Shown here: piece after piece, positions 30,239 through 38,474 of the stretch
How positions within the stretch are numbered: position 1 is the first letter of the stretch
Layout: each line of letters begins with the position of its first letter
Source: Methanomicrobiales archaeon
Lineage (GTDB): Archaea > Halobacteriota > Methanomicrobia > Methanomicrobiales > JACTUA01
Assembly: GCA_030019205.1 (NCBI GenBank)
Contig: JASEFH010000022.1
Coordinates: forward strand, 1 to 45,236
DNA length: 45,236 nucleotides
Reading direction: 5' to 3'
Notes under the pieces: model-generated
What the model saw: only the letters and a program-made list of their open reading frames with translations
What the model was told of the DNA's origin: nothing
Databases searched by the model: none
Made by a program: the position numbers and the translations under genes

Positions 30239-31609
30239 TCAACGGCATGCGGCGACGAATCTCTCGAGCAGCCCGCGGCTCGCGAGCGGGTGGAGGTGCA
30301 GGTAGCTCGCCAGCGTGCGGTCCACGAGCGCCCCGTCCCTCCCGCCCGAGATCCCGACTCCGCGGGTGAGGCGGAAGACATAGCGGGTCCCTGCATCCAG
30401 GGCGACGTCGCTGTAGTGGAACTCGTGCCCCCGGAAGGTGCCGGAACCGAGAGGGCTCCCGGGGAGCGCCTCCCCCTCCACGTAGCTGACGATCCGCCGG
30501 GCGGGGATGCGGGTGCTGCCCGAGAAGACTCCGCACATCTCGCAGACCGCCTCTTCCGACCGCCCCTGCCATCCCTTCTCCGTGCGGATCTCGTCTGTCA
30601 GGTACATCAGCCCTCCGCACTCGGCGTAGACGGGCGTCCCGTTGCGGGAGACCTCGCGGATCGCCTCCCGCATGGCGGCGTTGCTCTCGAGTTCACGCCC
30701 GAACATCTCCGGGTAGCCGCCCCCCAGGATGTATCCGTCGGCATCCGGAAGGCGCCCGTGCATCGGGCTGAAGGGGACGGTCTCCGCCCCCCAGGCGCGG
30801 AGCAGGTCGAAGAGGTCGGCGTAGTAGAAGTTGAACGCCGCGTCCAGGGCGACGCCGATGCGCACGTCCGTCCCGGGAGAAGCGTCGAACGGCGAGTCCG
30901 CCGGCGTCTCCGGGGGTTCTCTCTCCACGGCCAGGTCCTCCAGCAGGTCGATATCGACGTGGGCGGCGACGGTCTCGGTGAGGGCGCGGATCCGCCCGTC
31001 AAACTCGCTGCGCCCGTGCCCCTCAACGAAGGGCACGAGACCCAGGTGGCGCATCGCGAGCCCGATACCGGCGTGGTGCGGGACCGCCCCGACGACGGGG
31101 ATGCCGCAGTGGTGCTCGATCGCCCGGGTCGCCTTCTGCCTGTGCCCCTCTCCGCCGATGTTGTTCAGTATGACCCCGGCGATGCGGATGGCCGGATCGA
31201 ACTCCTGGAACCCGCGCACCACGGCGGCGGCGCTCCGCGTGATGCTGCGGGCGTTCACCACCAGCACGACGGGGAGATCCAGGAGTTTGGCGATCTCCGC
31301 GGTGCTCCCCCGGTCGGTGAGGGCGTCCGCCCCTTCGAAGAGACCCCGCACGCCCTCCACCAGGGCGAAGTCCGCCCCGCGCACCCCGTGCTCGTAGACC
31401 ATCCCGATCTGCCGCCCGTCCATGACGAACCCGTCAAGGTTGCGGCAGGGCCTCCCCGATACCCCGGTCAGGTAGGAGGGATCGATGTAGTCCATGCCCA
31501 CCTTGAAGGTCTGCACCGCGTGCCGCCGCGAGAGGAGGACGGCGATGGCGAGGGTGATGCTGGTCTTCCCGCTGCCCGAGCGGTCCCCGGAGATCAGGAG
31601 CGCCTTCAT
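30239..31609 (-). CDS. cfbB: Ni-sirohydrochlorin a,c-diamide synthase (CbiA/CfbB)
   Basis: A 456-residue glutamine-dependent amidase that amidates the a and c side chains of the Ni-sirohydrochlorin ring. The N-terminal P-loop ATPase domain has GDRSGSGKT (8-16), VGMDYIDPSYLT and VEGVRGLFEG. The class I-like amidotransferase domain has GGGYPEMF and the nucleophile Cys331 in AECGGLMY. The same fold acts in cobamide synthesis (CbiA). The F430 assignment rests on its place in an operon with cfbD, cfbE and cfbA. The ATG at 31609 overlaps the cfbD stop (ATGA); a longer open frame runs into cfbD and is rejected. Confidence 0.9.
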   Translation of the reverse strand: MKALLISGDRSGSGKTSITLAIAVLLSRRHAVQTFKVGMDYIDPSYLTGVSGRPCRNLDGFVMDGRQIGMVYEHGVRGADFALVEGVRGLFEGADALTDRGSTAEIAKLLDLPVVLVVNARSITRSAAAVVRGFQEFDPAIRIAGVILNNIGGEGHRQKATRAIEHHCGIPVVGAVPHHAGIGLAMRHLGLVPFVEGHGRSEFDGRIRALTETVAAHVDIDLLEDLAVEREPPETPADSPFDASPGTDVRIGVALDAAFNFYYADLFDLLRAWGAETVPFSPMHGRLPDADGYILGGGYPEMFGRELESNAAMREAIREVSRNGTPVYAECGGLMYLTDEIRTEKGWQGRSEEAVCEMCGVFSGSTRIPARRIVSYVEGEALPGSPLGSGTFRGHEFHYSDVALDAGTRYVFRLTRGVGISGGRDGALVDRTLASYLHLHPLASRGLLERFVAACR

Positions 31610-32670
31610 GCCAGGCTCCGCAGCACGGCCCCGAACTCGCTCTCCACGATCTGGCGCACGCCGAGTGTCCTGGGGTGGAGGTCGACCTCGACCAGCACGT
31701 GGCGGTGCCCCAGGCTCCGCAGGGGTTCGACCTGGCGGGGGCCGTTCGTTACGGAGAAGACCTCGACGCCCTCCGTGTATGCCGGCTCCACCGCGTGGGG
31801 GACCCCGACGATGAGGGCGAACTCCGCTCCAGCATCGAGGATCCGCTCCCCGATGGCGGGGCCGTTCGCCCCGTACTCGTCGAGCGCCCCGCAGAGATCG
31901 GGGCGAACCCCCCGCGCCTCCATCTCCCGCAGGATCGACGCCGCGTCCCGCCGCACCTTGGGGAGACCCCGCTGCTCCAGGTTGGCGATATAGGCAACGT
32001 CGGCCCCGGGGGCGGCGTCGTGCAGGGCGATGAGTTCGTCGGCGAACATGTAGGCCGTCTCCTTCTTGGCGTTCATGACAGCGACGCCGCGGGCGCCGCT
32101 CTTCGCGAGTTCGAGCAGCCGGGAGGCGGCGACGTGCTTCAGGTCCCCCCGCGAGGGCTCGATGTACTCCCTGTACGCGGCGCCCCGCAGCCGCTCCACC
32201 TCGTTCGCCTTTGCGAGGAGGAACCGCTGCCGCTCGAGCTCGTCCTGGCTGATCCATCCGGCCGCGGCGGCCGGCTCCAGGGCGGCGATGACACCATCGA
32301 TGTTCTCGCGGAACCCGGCGTGGATGTTCACCACGATCGTCGGCGTCGAGATGCCGGCGTGATCGACGGCAGCCTGGAGGTCCTCGCCGATGATCATCGA
32401 GACGCAGGTGCCGACGACCGCCATCCGCCGGGGATGGAACTGCGCCTCCGCGTGGTGCAGCACTCGTTCGAGCGGGATCTGCCCGCCGAAGATGAACTCG
32501 TTGTCCGCGAGCGAGGTGGTGAGCACCCGCATGCCGTCCTCCTCCAGCAGACGGGCGTGCTTGAACGAGCATCCGGACGGACCGTGCAGGATGGATACGT
32601 CAACCATCAGGTCCCGCGCCGTGTAGAGGGCGGCGACGATCGAACTCGGGCGTGGCTGGATGTACTGCAT
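31606..32670 (-). CDS. cfbD: Ni-sirohydrochlorin a,c-diamide reductive cyclase, NifD-like subunit
   Basis: A 354-residue nitrogenase-like protein that, with the NifH-like CfbC, reduces the Ni ring by six electrons and closes the extra lactam ring of F430. Cys34 (GPSGCSFKH) and Cys89 (VVGTCVSMIIGED) are placed like the cluster ligands of NifD-type proteins. The protein is shorter than true NifD, as CfbD is. It starts three bases after the cfbE stop and its own stop overlaps cfbB. The partner cfbC is absent here. Confidence 0.92.
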   Translation of the reverse strand: MQYIQPRPSSIVAALYTARDLMVDVSILHGPSGCSFKHARLLEEDGMRVLTTSLADNEFIFGGQIPLERVLHHAEAQFHPRRMAVVGTCVSMIIGEDLQAAVDHAGISTPTIVVNIHAGFRENIDGVIAALEPAAAAGWISQDELERQRFLLAKANEVERLRGAAYREYIEPSRGDLKHVAASRLLELAKSGARGVAVMNAKKETAYMFADELIALHDAAPGADVAYIANLEQRGLPKVRRDAASILREMEARGVRPDLCGALDEYGANGPAIGERILDAGAEFALIVGVPHAVEPAYTEGVEVFSVTNGPRQVEPLRSLGHRHVLVEVDLHPRTLGVRQIVESEFGAVLRSLA

Positions 32671-32673
32671 CTC

Positions 32674-33831
32674 TCATCTCCAGGTCTTGACGGCGAGGAG
32701 GATGCTCCCCCTCTCCGTGATCGAACGGGCGATCTCCTCGCCCGCGGCGAGCGTCGCCGCATCTCCGCCCTCTCCCACCCGCACCACGCGGTCCGGGCGG
32801 ATGGCGGCGATCGCCCTCCGTATGTCCTCCTCGGGAAACCCCTCGCAGACGGCCCGCGACTCTTCGCCGATGACGATCGTCAGGTCCGCCCGACCGGCGA
32901 GGGCGCGGGCGTAGGCGGCGGCTTCGATCGTCGTCTCCGCGGAGGTGCCGGAGTTGGCATTGTCCACGATCAGCGTCCCGGCGCTCCAGCGGTGCGCCAT
33001 CCTCCCCTCGAGCGCCGGGAATGCGGTCAGGGGCGCGGGATCGACCGAGAGCAGGCAGGCGGCCGCCGCCGCCATCATCAGGGGCTCTCGGTAGGCGGAG
33101 AGGGCGAGCAGGGGATTCCTGAACGAGCCGATCCAGCCGTTGCAGGTATAGATGCACTCGTCGCCCCGGCACTGCACCGCATCCTCCACGGAGACCTCGT
33201 TCGGGGCCCGGGCCGCGCAGCCCGGCGGCAGCAGGCGAAGAGGCGCCCGCCGGATCGACCGCCACTTCTCGGAGAGGGCGCTCTTCTTTCCGGTGGCGAT
33301 CCGGAAATCCTTTCTGGACGTGAGGATTGCCAGGTCGCCGGCTCCGCTGACGCCGATGGACTCCTCGGCGATCAGCCAGCCGTTCCGCTCCCGCGCGAGC
33401 GCCGCTGCCTCGATCACCGACGCCGGCGCGATGCTCTTTCTCTGGATCAGCGCCCGCTCCGGGTAGCCGAAGGTCCCGCGGGAGGTGTGGAGGATGCCCG
33501 CTCCCGGCATCGCATGGGCGAGCGCATGGGCGGTGGTGGTCTTCCCCTGCGCTCCGCTGATCTCGACCATCGGACGGGGTGTCCGCCCCTCCAGCAGCCA
33601 GGCGACCGCCTGGTGGTGGCTCATGACGGGGGCGAGGGCGAGGAGCGGGTGGTCCGGGTCCAGGTGCACCGGGGCGATCACACGGTCGTAGCGGCGTGTT
33701 CGGGCCAGTTCCGGGGATATGCCCTCCGCGCCCCGGTAGACGTCCACGCAGTCCACGCGGTGCCCGGCGGAGGAGAGGTGACGGGCCAGGTCAAGCCCGC
33801 CGTGGATGGTGTCCAGCACCAGGAGATCCAT
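32674..33831 (-). CDS. cfbE: Coenzyme F430 synthetase (Mur ligase-like)
   Basis: A 385-residue ATP-dependent ligase that closes the last carbocyclic ring of F430. The Mur-ligase P-loop GAQGKTTTAHA begins at residue 93. AEESIGVSGAGDLAILTS in the middle and IVDNANSGTSAETTIEAA in the C-terminal domain match the methanogen-only CfbE group. The N-terminal part resembles a short nucleotide-binding domain. The ATG lies immediately next to the cfbA stop (33832-33834), so the operon is tightly packed. Confidence 0.92.
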   Translation of the reverse strand: MDLLVLDTIHGGLDLARHLSSAGHRVDCVDVYRGAEGISPELARTRRYDRVIAPVHLDPDHPLLALAPVMSHHQAVAWLLEGRTPRPMVEISGAQGKTTTAHALAHAMPGAGILHTSRGTFGYPERALIQRKSIAPASVIEAAALARERNGWLIAEESIGVSGAGDLAILTSRKDFRIATGKKSALSEKWRSIRRAPLRLLPPGCAARAPNEVSVEDAVQCRGDECIYTCNGWIGSFRNPLLALSAYREPLMMAAAAACLLSVDPAPLTAFPALEGRMAHRWSAGTLIVDNANSGTSAETTIEAAAYARALAGRADLTIVIGEESRAVCEGFPEEDIRRAIAAIRPDRVVRVGEGGDAATLAAGEEIARSITERGSILLAVKTWR

Positions 33832-34236
33832 TCAGGTCTGCTCTTCGATGGCTCGATAGGCGTTCTTCAGCATCAGCTCCGCGAGCAGCGGATCCTGCCC
33901 GATCGGGTCAGCGTAGTAGAGGGGGATGCTCCTCCCGTTCAGGAGAAAACTCCCCCGGTTCCGCCCCGGCTCCAGGCCCAGGAGGGCGGGGATGTCCTTC
34001 AAAATATGAACGCCCTTGGCCAGGAAGAGGGGGACGACGACGATCAGGTCGATATCTTCCGAGCGGAAATCCTCGAGCGACGCCTCGACGCTGGGTTCGT
34101 TGATGCTCATGAAGCCGCATTTGACGACGAACTCCTGGCTCATCCGCTGGATCAGGTGTGCCGTCTCCTCCACCAGTTCCTTATTGTACGGCAGCTTGCT
34201 CCCGTGTCCAACGAGTAACATGCCCTTCTTACTCAT
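33832..34236 (-). CDS. cfbA: Sirohydrochlorin nickel/cobalt chelatase
   Basis: A 134-residue small chelatase that inserts Ni into sirohydrochlorin, the first step to F430, and Co in cobamide synthesis. The metal-binding histidines are His11 (LLVGHGSKLP) and His77 (FLAKGVHILKDIP). It is the short CbiX-S/CfbA form, which acts as a homodimer. TTTTTAAAT at 34259-34267 is about 27 bases before the ATG, so the operon cfbAEDB is probably transcribed without a leader. Confidence 0.95.
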   Translation of the reverse strand: MSKKGMLLVGHGSKLPYNKELVEETAHLIQRMSQEFVVKCGFMSINEPSVEASLEDFRSEDIDLIVVVPLFLAKGVHILKDIPALLGLEPGRNRGSFLLNGRSIPLYYADPIGQDPLLAELMLKNAYRAIEEQT

Positions 34237-34258
34237 ACCGAAAATAGTAGTACGCCCG

Positions 34259-34267
34259 TTTTTAAAT
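34259..34267 (-). promoter_or_regulatory. TATA box of the cfbAEDB operon
   Basis: The AT-rich element (ATTTAAAAA on the minus strand) lies 25-30 bases before the cfbA ATG at 34236, the spacing expected for a leaderless archaeal transcript. Confidence 0.6.
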
Positions 34268-34421
34268 GGTTACCGATTGCCCGCAGGAGCGCGGGCACGC
34301 TCTCGCACATCCCGCTGCGGGGAGAGGGCGGATCGGGATCCGGCATTCCGTACCCGGGGGGGTGGCAGGCCTGCCGCTTCCAAAACGATTATTCCCCCGG
34401 AGTTTATAACTGTACAGACTC

Positions 34422-35555
34422 ATGTCAGAGGATCTTTTCGAACTCTCGCTTAACAATACACGCATCAAGACACCCATCGCCCTCGCCTCCATGGCGGGGA
34501 TCACCGACGCGCCCTACGTCAGCGGGCGTGCCGACCATATCGGGGCGGCCTTCATCGGGGGCTACTCCATCGATGCAAAGACGATTGCAGCGAGCCGGGA
34601 GATGGCCTGCACGGGACGGAAGGAGTGGCTCTACGACGATCCCGTGGAGGAGCTCTCCCGCCAGATCGCGCTCCTGGACGGTTCGGGTCTGGCGATCGGC
34701 ATCAACCTCCGCGGGAGCGCTCCGGAGTCCTACCGCCACGTCGCGGAGGCGCTCGGGGACTCCGTGATCTATGAGATCGACGCCCACTGCCGCCAGGCCC
34801 CGATGGTGGCGGCCGGGGCGGGCGAGCACCTGATCCGCCACCCGGAGGATCTCGCCGCCGCGATCGCGGCCCTGAAGTCGGCGGGGGTCACGGTCTCGGT
34901 GAAGATCCGCGCCGGCGTTGCCGCTGACGATCGCCACCTCGCCCGCGCGATCTGGAGGGCGGGCGCCGACATCCTCCATGCGGACCTGATGGACTTCGGC
35001 TACCGCAAGTGCCGCGAGATTCGGAACAGCATGCCCCTCTTCCTGATCGCCAACAACGGGCTGCACACCTTCGGCCGCATGAGGGAGATGTTCTCCCACG
35101 GGGCGGACATGATCTCGGTCGCCCGCCACTCGGAGCCCGGGACGCTGGCCGGACTGGACGCAGCGATCACCCGCTACACCGAGGAGTACGGCTGGTACAA
35201 TGCCCCGAAGCAGATCTGCCGGGGCGGGGACATCCGCGGGCTCGCCTTCTGCTGCCTGCCGGTCAAAGACTGCGCCCTGCTCCCGACGCTCGCCCGCATC
35301 GGCCTCTCGCGGGAGGAGTACGTCCAGTGCAAGCGGGCCGGCGTGCGGGGGACCCTGCTCGAACCGGGCCCTCTCACCTGCTTCGGGTCGATGGCCTGGT
35401 GCTGCAAGGCGACCTCCGCCTGCATGCTGCGGGATACGTCGCTCGCGCGGGCCGGCATCTCGACGCAGCAATACATGAAGGAGAAGCATCATCTTGCGGA
35501 TAAAATAATGAAGAAGATATTCCATGATTCGGTGCACCCCGACGACGCCCGCTGA
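34422..35555 (+). CDS. Methanogenesis marker protein 9
   Basis: A 377-residue methanogen marker. The N-terminal part (about 1-240) is a TIM barrel of the dihydroorotate-dehydrogenase/Dus type (IALASMAGITDAPY, VSVKIRAGV, ANNGLHTFGRM, ADMISVAR). The C-terminal part is a Cys-rich domain with FCCLPVKDCALLPTLARIGL and further Cys in CKRAG, LTCFGSMAWCCK and SACML. This domain defines the marker 9 family and probably binds metal. No reaction is established. It diverges from the F430 operon, and its 3' end overlaps the CitG-family gene by 32 bases. Confidence 0.92.
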   Translation: MSEDLFELSLNNTRIKTPIALASMAGITDAPYVSGRADHIGAAFIGGYSIDAKTIAASREMACTGRKEWLYDDPVEELSRQIALLDGSGLAIGINLRGSAPESYRHVAEALGDSVIYEIDAHCRQAPMVAAGAGEHLIRHPEDLAAAIAALKSAGVTVSVKIRAGVAADDRHLARAIWRAGADILHADLMDFGYRKCREIRNSMPLFLIANNGLHTFGRMREMFSHGADMISVARHSEPGTLAGLDAAITRYTEEYGWYNAPKQICRGGDIRGLAFCCLPVKDCALLPTLARIGLSREEYVQCKRAGVRGTLLEPGPLTCFGSMAWCCKATSACMLRDTSLARAGISTQQYMKEKHHLADKIMKKIFHDSVHPDDAR

Positions 35556-36345
35556 CCGCGCCCAGCTGGCGATGATGCTGGAGGTCTGCGCCTACCCCAA
35601 GCCCGGGAACGTGGACCGCTGCCATGACTTCGAGCGCACGCTCCTCGAGCACTTCCTCGCCTCCACAATCCTGGTCCGCCCGGTGCTGGAGCGGGCGGAG
35701 CGGGGCGAGGGGTCCGTCGGAGAACTCCTCAAGGAGGCGGTGCAGCGGACCGCCTGCCACGGCGGGGGCAACACCCACTTCGGGGCCTTCATCCTGCTGA
35801 TCCCCCTCGTGATGGGCGGCGGCATCGAGGGGGCGAGACGGGTGGTCGCCGCGACCACGGTGGAGGATGCGGTCGCCTTCTACGAGGCCTTCGCCCTCAC
35901 CCGCGTGCGGATGCTGGCGACGGACGAACTGGATGTCGCGGATCCCGGTTCTATCGACGCGATCCGCGAGCGGCGGATGACCCTCCTCGACGTGATGCGC
36001 CACTCCTCGGGAAACGACATGGTCGCCGCCGAGTGGATCAACGGTTTTCTGCTCACCCGCCGCGGCGCGGACCTCCTCTTCCACTACGGGCACGGGCGGC
36101 GGGCGATCGTCGAGGCGTTCCTCCTCCTCCTCTCCACGGAGCCCGACACCTTCATCGGGAAAGAGCACGGGCGGGACGTGGCGCTCCAGGTGATGCGGCG
36201 GGCCCGGGAGGTGCGGGAGGGGCGCTGCAGCCTGGAGGAGTTCGACCAGGAGCTGATCCTGCGCGGGATCAACCCCGGCTCCCTCGCCGACATCACCATC
36301 GCCTCCCTGTATGTGGCGCTCTCGGAGGGGTGGCAGTGGGAGTGA
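35524..36345 (+). CDS. Triphosphoribosyl-dephospho-CoA synthase (CitG) family protein
   Basis: A 273-residue helical protein of the CitG/MdcB family. PKPGNVDRCHDF near residue 25 is the substrate-binding motif, with HGGGNTHFGAFILLIPL, TLLDVMRHSSGNDMVAAEWI and the C-terminal NPGSLADITIASLYVAL. In bacteria the family makes the prosthetic-group precursor of citrate and malonate enzymes. Methanogens lack those enzymes, so a different ribosyl-transfer role is likely. Coupling to marker 9 (32-base overlap) and DUF447 (GTGA overlap) suggests a joint function. Confidence 0.88.
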   Translation: MIRCTPTTPADRAQLAMMLEVCAYPKPGNVDRCHDFERTLLEHFLASTILVRPVLERAERGEGSVGELLKEAVQRTACHGGGNTHFGAFILLIPLVMGGGIEGARRVVAATTVEDAVAFYEAFALTRVRMLATDELDVADPGSIDAIRERRMTLLDVMRHSSGNDMVAAEWINGFLLTRRGADLLFHYGHGRRAIVEAFLLLLSTEPDTFIGKEHGRDVALQVMRRAREVREGRCSLEEFDQELILRGINPGSLADITIASLYVALSEGWQWE

Positions 36346-36902
36346 CGCTCTCGGCAGGGATCAACGAGGTGATCGCGACGACGCGGAACAACGCGGCGCC
36401 GATGGGGATCATCGCCCGCGACCGACTCTCGATGGTCGTCTTCCGCGCCAGCCACACCGCGGCGAACCTGGAGCGGGAGGGCTGGCTGGTGGCGAACTTC
36501 TGCCACGACCCGCTGCTGTACGTCCGGACCGCCTTCGAAGATCTGCCCGAGGAGGAGTTTCTTGCCTTCGATGTCCGCGGGACTGCGATGCAGCGGCTGC
36601 GGGAGGCGGAGGGCTACATCGCGTTTGCCGCCTCCGTCGTGAACCGCACGGAGGATCGCCTCTTCGTCCTCCTGGAACCCCTGCAGGACGAGGTGCTGCA
36701 GCACCGCCTCCACCCGGTGAACCGCGGGTTCAACAGCGTCGTGGAGGCGGCGATCCACGCGACCCGCTACGTGCGGAACGGCGATCCCCGCCTCCGGGTG
36801 CTGATCGACCACCACGCGGGGCTGATCCGCCGCTGCGGCGGTCCCCGGGAGTGGGAGGCGCTGCGGCTCCTGGAGGGCTACCTGGAGAGGGGTCAGTCGT
36901 AG
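36342..36902 (+). CDS. DUF447 flavin-binding-type protein
   Basis: A 186-residue protein of the archaeal DUF447 family, related to flavin-reductase-like FMN-binding split barrels. INEVIATTRNNAAPMGIIAR near the start, ANLEREGWLVANFCHDPLLY and the C-terminal HPVNRGFNSVVEAAIHATRY mark the family. The start is GTG at 36342, which overlaps the CitG stop (GTGA). Its 3' end overlaps the convergent DUF104 gene by 10 bases. The function is unknown; methanogen-specific redox chemistry is an inference from the operon. Confidence 0.88.
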   Translation: MTLSAGINEVIATTRNNAAPMGIIARDRLSMVVFRASHTAANLEREGWLVANFCHDPLLYVRTAFEDLPEEEFLAFDVRGTAMQRLREAEGYIAFAASVVNRTEDRLFVLLEPLQDEVLQHRLHPVNRGFNSVVEAAIHATRYVRNGDPRLRVLIDHHAGLIRRCGGPREWEALRLLEGYLERGQS

Positions 36903-37075
36903 ACGTCCCAGCCCTCCTCCTGGAGCTCGTCCTGCCATGTCTTGTACTCGCAGATGAACTCCCCCTCCTCGGTGGGGATGTGCACGTAGGCCCGCGTACC
37001 CTCCTCGAGGTCGGTCACCTCGTCGAGCGGCTTGAAGACCCCTCCCTCAAAGACCACTTCGATGCGTCGTGCCAT
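36893..37075 (-). CDS. DUF104 (AF2212-like) antitoxin-type protein, solitary
   Basis: A 60-residue protein starting MARRIEVVFEGGVFKPLDEV, the DUF104 beta-fold signature. It is followed by LEEGTRAYVHIP and an acidic C-terminal helix. DUF104 proteins usually sit next to a PIN toxin, but no PIN gene adjoins this one: downstream is DUF447 on the other strand and upstream is acylphosphatase. It may be an orphan antitoxin or act on the distant PIN protein at 38475. The ATG at 37075 is chosen because the longer frame adds a non-family N-terminus. Confidence 0.8.
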   Translation of the reverse strand: MARRIEVVFEGGVFKPLDEVTDLEEGTRAYVHIPTEEGEFICEYKTWQDELQEEGWDVYD

Positions 37076-37154
37076 CGTCCATACTCCGGCTCCTGTTGCC
37101 ATATATCGTTTGCGCCGACCACCCGCACCGAAGCCCTTTTCCCTCCGTCCGTCC

Positions 37155-37457
37155 ATGCCGGAGTTGATGCAGCGTGCGGTGATCAGCGTCAGCGGTCGTG
37201 TGCAGGGGGTCGGCTACCGTGCCTACGTGCAGGATCTGGCGCGGGGGATGCGTCTCACCGGCTACGTGCGCAACCTCCCCGACGGCAGCGTGCGGGTCTT
37301 GGCGGAGGGGGAGGAGGGGCAGCTGCGGCGGTTTCTGGACGCCCTCTGGGTCCGCGGGGATCCCCTCATCCGGGTGCGGTCTGTCGACGTCGAGTGGTCG
37401 GAGGCGAGCGGCAGCTACACGGATTTCCGCATCCAGTACCGCGCACGCCCGCTCTAG
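37155..37457 (+). CDS. acyP: Acylphosphatase
   Basis: A 100-residue enzyme that hydrolyses acyl phosphates. The active site is complete: Arg22 in GRVQGVGYRAYV and Asn40 in GYVRNLPDGSV. The last residues overlap the stop of the convergent glycosyltransferase gene by four bases. The ATG at 37155 gives a normal length with a five-residue extension (MPELM) before the first beta strand. Confidence 0.96.
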   Translation: MPELMQRAVISVSGRVQGVGYRAYVQDLARGMRLTGYVRNLPDGSVRVLAEGEEGQLRRFLDALWVRGDPLIRVRSVDVEWSEASGSYTDFRIQYRARPL

Positions 37458-38347
37458 CACCGCCCGATCCGGATCGCACCCTCCTCCTCTTCGTCGAGCG
37501 CCGGCGGCCCTGCAGCCGTTCCGCCCCCTGCGATCTCCGAACGCTCGTCTCCTTTCGCCGCATCGCTCCCCAGGGCCTCCAGCATCCCGGCGAGGTTCAT
37601 CCCGTCGAACCGCGGGTAGCGGCGCAGCCTCTCGTAGTCCCGTGTGACGTGATAGTGGTACTGGCCGTAGAGGAAGAGCAGCACGTAGCCCAGCAGGTTG
37701 CAGATGCGGCGGGCGGAGGTGTAGACCACCTGGCGGGGATCGTAGCTGAACTGCAGGTTCCGCTCCCGCCGCAGGCGGATCGAGAGGTCGTAGTCCTCCA
37801 GGATCGAGATGTCCGCGTGGCCATGGATGCGGTCGTAGGCGGGGCGGGTGATGGCGATGTTGGGGCCGATCAGGCGGTAGTAGTTGAAGTAGTTCATCAG
37901 GGTGTAGACCTTCCGCCAGAGCTGGAGCAGGTCGGACCGCCACGACCCCTCCTGGAAGAGGATGGGGCCCGTGCTGACGTCGTAGCCCTGCAGGACCAGG
38001 TTCTCCGCGATCGCCGGCAGCCAGGCGGGCTCAAAAGAGGAGTCTGCATCGGTGAAGACCAGCACGTCGCCCCGGGCCGCCTCCGCCCCGTCGCGGCGGG
38101 CCCCGCCGATCCCGCTCCGCCGCTGCACGAAGACGGCATCCGCATACTGCTCCGCGATTGCCACCGTGTCGTCTGTCGAGTTCCCGTCCACGACGACGAT
38201 CTCGAACGCCTCCCGCTCGAGATCCTGGCGGTCGATGGAGCGCAGGCAGCCCTCGATCGACTCCGCCTCGTTCCGGGCCGGGATGACGACGGAGATGGCG
38301 GGTCGATCCCCGTGCAGCGGGACCGTCTCCGGGAGGGGAAGGAGCAT
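37454..38347 (-). CDS. Glycosyltransferase family 2
   Basis: A 297-residue GT-A enzyme that uses a nucleotide sugar. The start of the fold is PAISVVIPARNEAESIEGCL (16-35), VVVDGNSTDDT follows, and the metal-binding DxD is DAD at 100-102. ISILEDYDLSIRLRRE carries the ED catalytic motif. The C-terminal third has a hydrophobic segment (LLGYVLLFLYGQYHY), probably for membrane contact. The promoter TATTTAAA at 38373-38380 is near the ATG. Two broken copies of its 5' end lie at about 39494-39607 and 42168-42266. Confidence 0.93.
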   Translation of the reverse strand: MLLPLPETVPLHGDRPAISVVIPARNEAESIEGCLRSIDRQDLEREAFEIVVVDGNSTDDTVAIAEQYADAVFVQRRSGIGGARRDGAEAARGDVLVFTDADSSFEPAWLPAIAENLVLQGYDVSTGPILFQEGSWRSDLLQLWRKVYTLMNYFNYYRLIGPNIAITRPAYDRIHGHADISILEDYDLSIRLRRERNLQFSYDPRQVVYTSARRICNLLGYVLLFLYGQYHYHVTRDYERLRRYPRFDGMNLAGMLEALGSDAAKGDERSEIAGGGTAAGPPALDEEEEGAIRIGRC

Positions 38348-38474
38348 ACCGGGCTCACTACGCGGCAGGCCCTATTTAAATGTGATCGTCAGGCGGCGAG
38401 CGGCCAAAATATTCATCCCAGCTAACCCAAAATTTCTAGAAGGATACCTATCGGTGAAAATCCTGATCCGACAT

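Noticed and set aside
31675-34218. An 847-codon open frame on the plus strand across cfbD and cfbE
   Set aside because: Antisense to recognised F430 genes, low-complexity Gly/Val/Asp/Arg composition and no start signals.
30239-34236. Reading cfbD as a nitrogenase subunit and the cluster as nitrogen fixation
   Set aside because: The protein is much shorter than NifD and sits with CfbA, CfbB and CfbE, which fixes the F430 assignment. No nifH, nifK or nifE is present.
34279-34296. GCCCGC-AGGAGC-GCGGGC hairpin as a terminator
   Set aside because: It lies between two divergent genes, where neither transcript ends. A 6-bp GC stem is common by chance at this composition.
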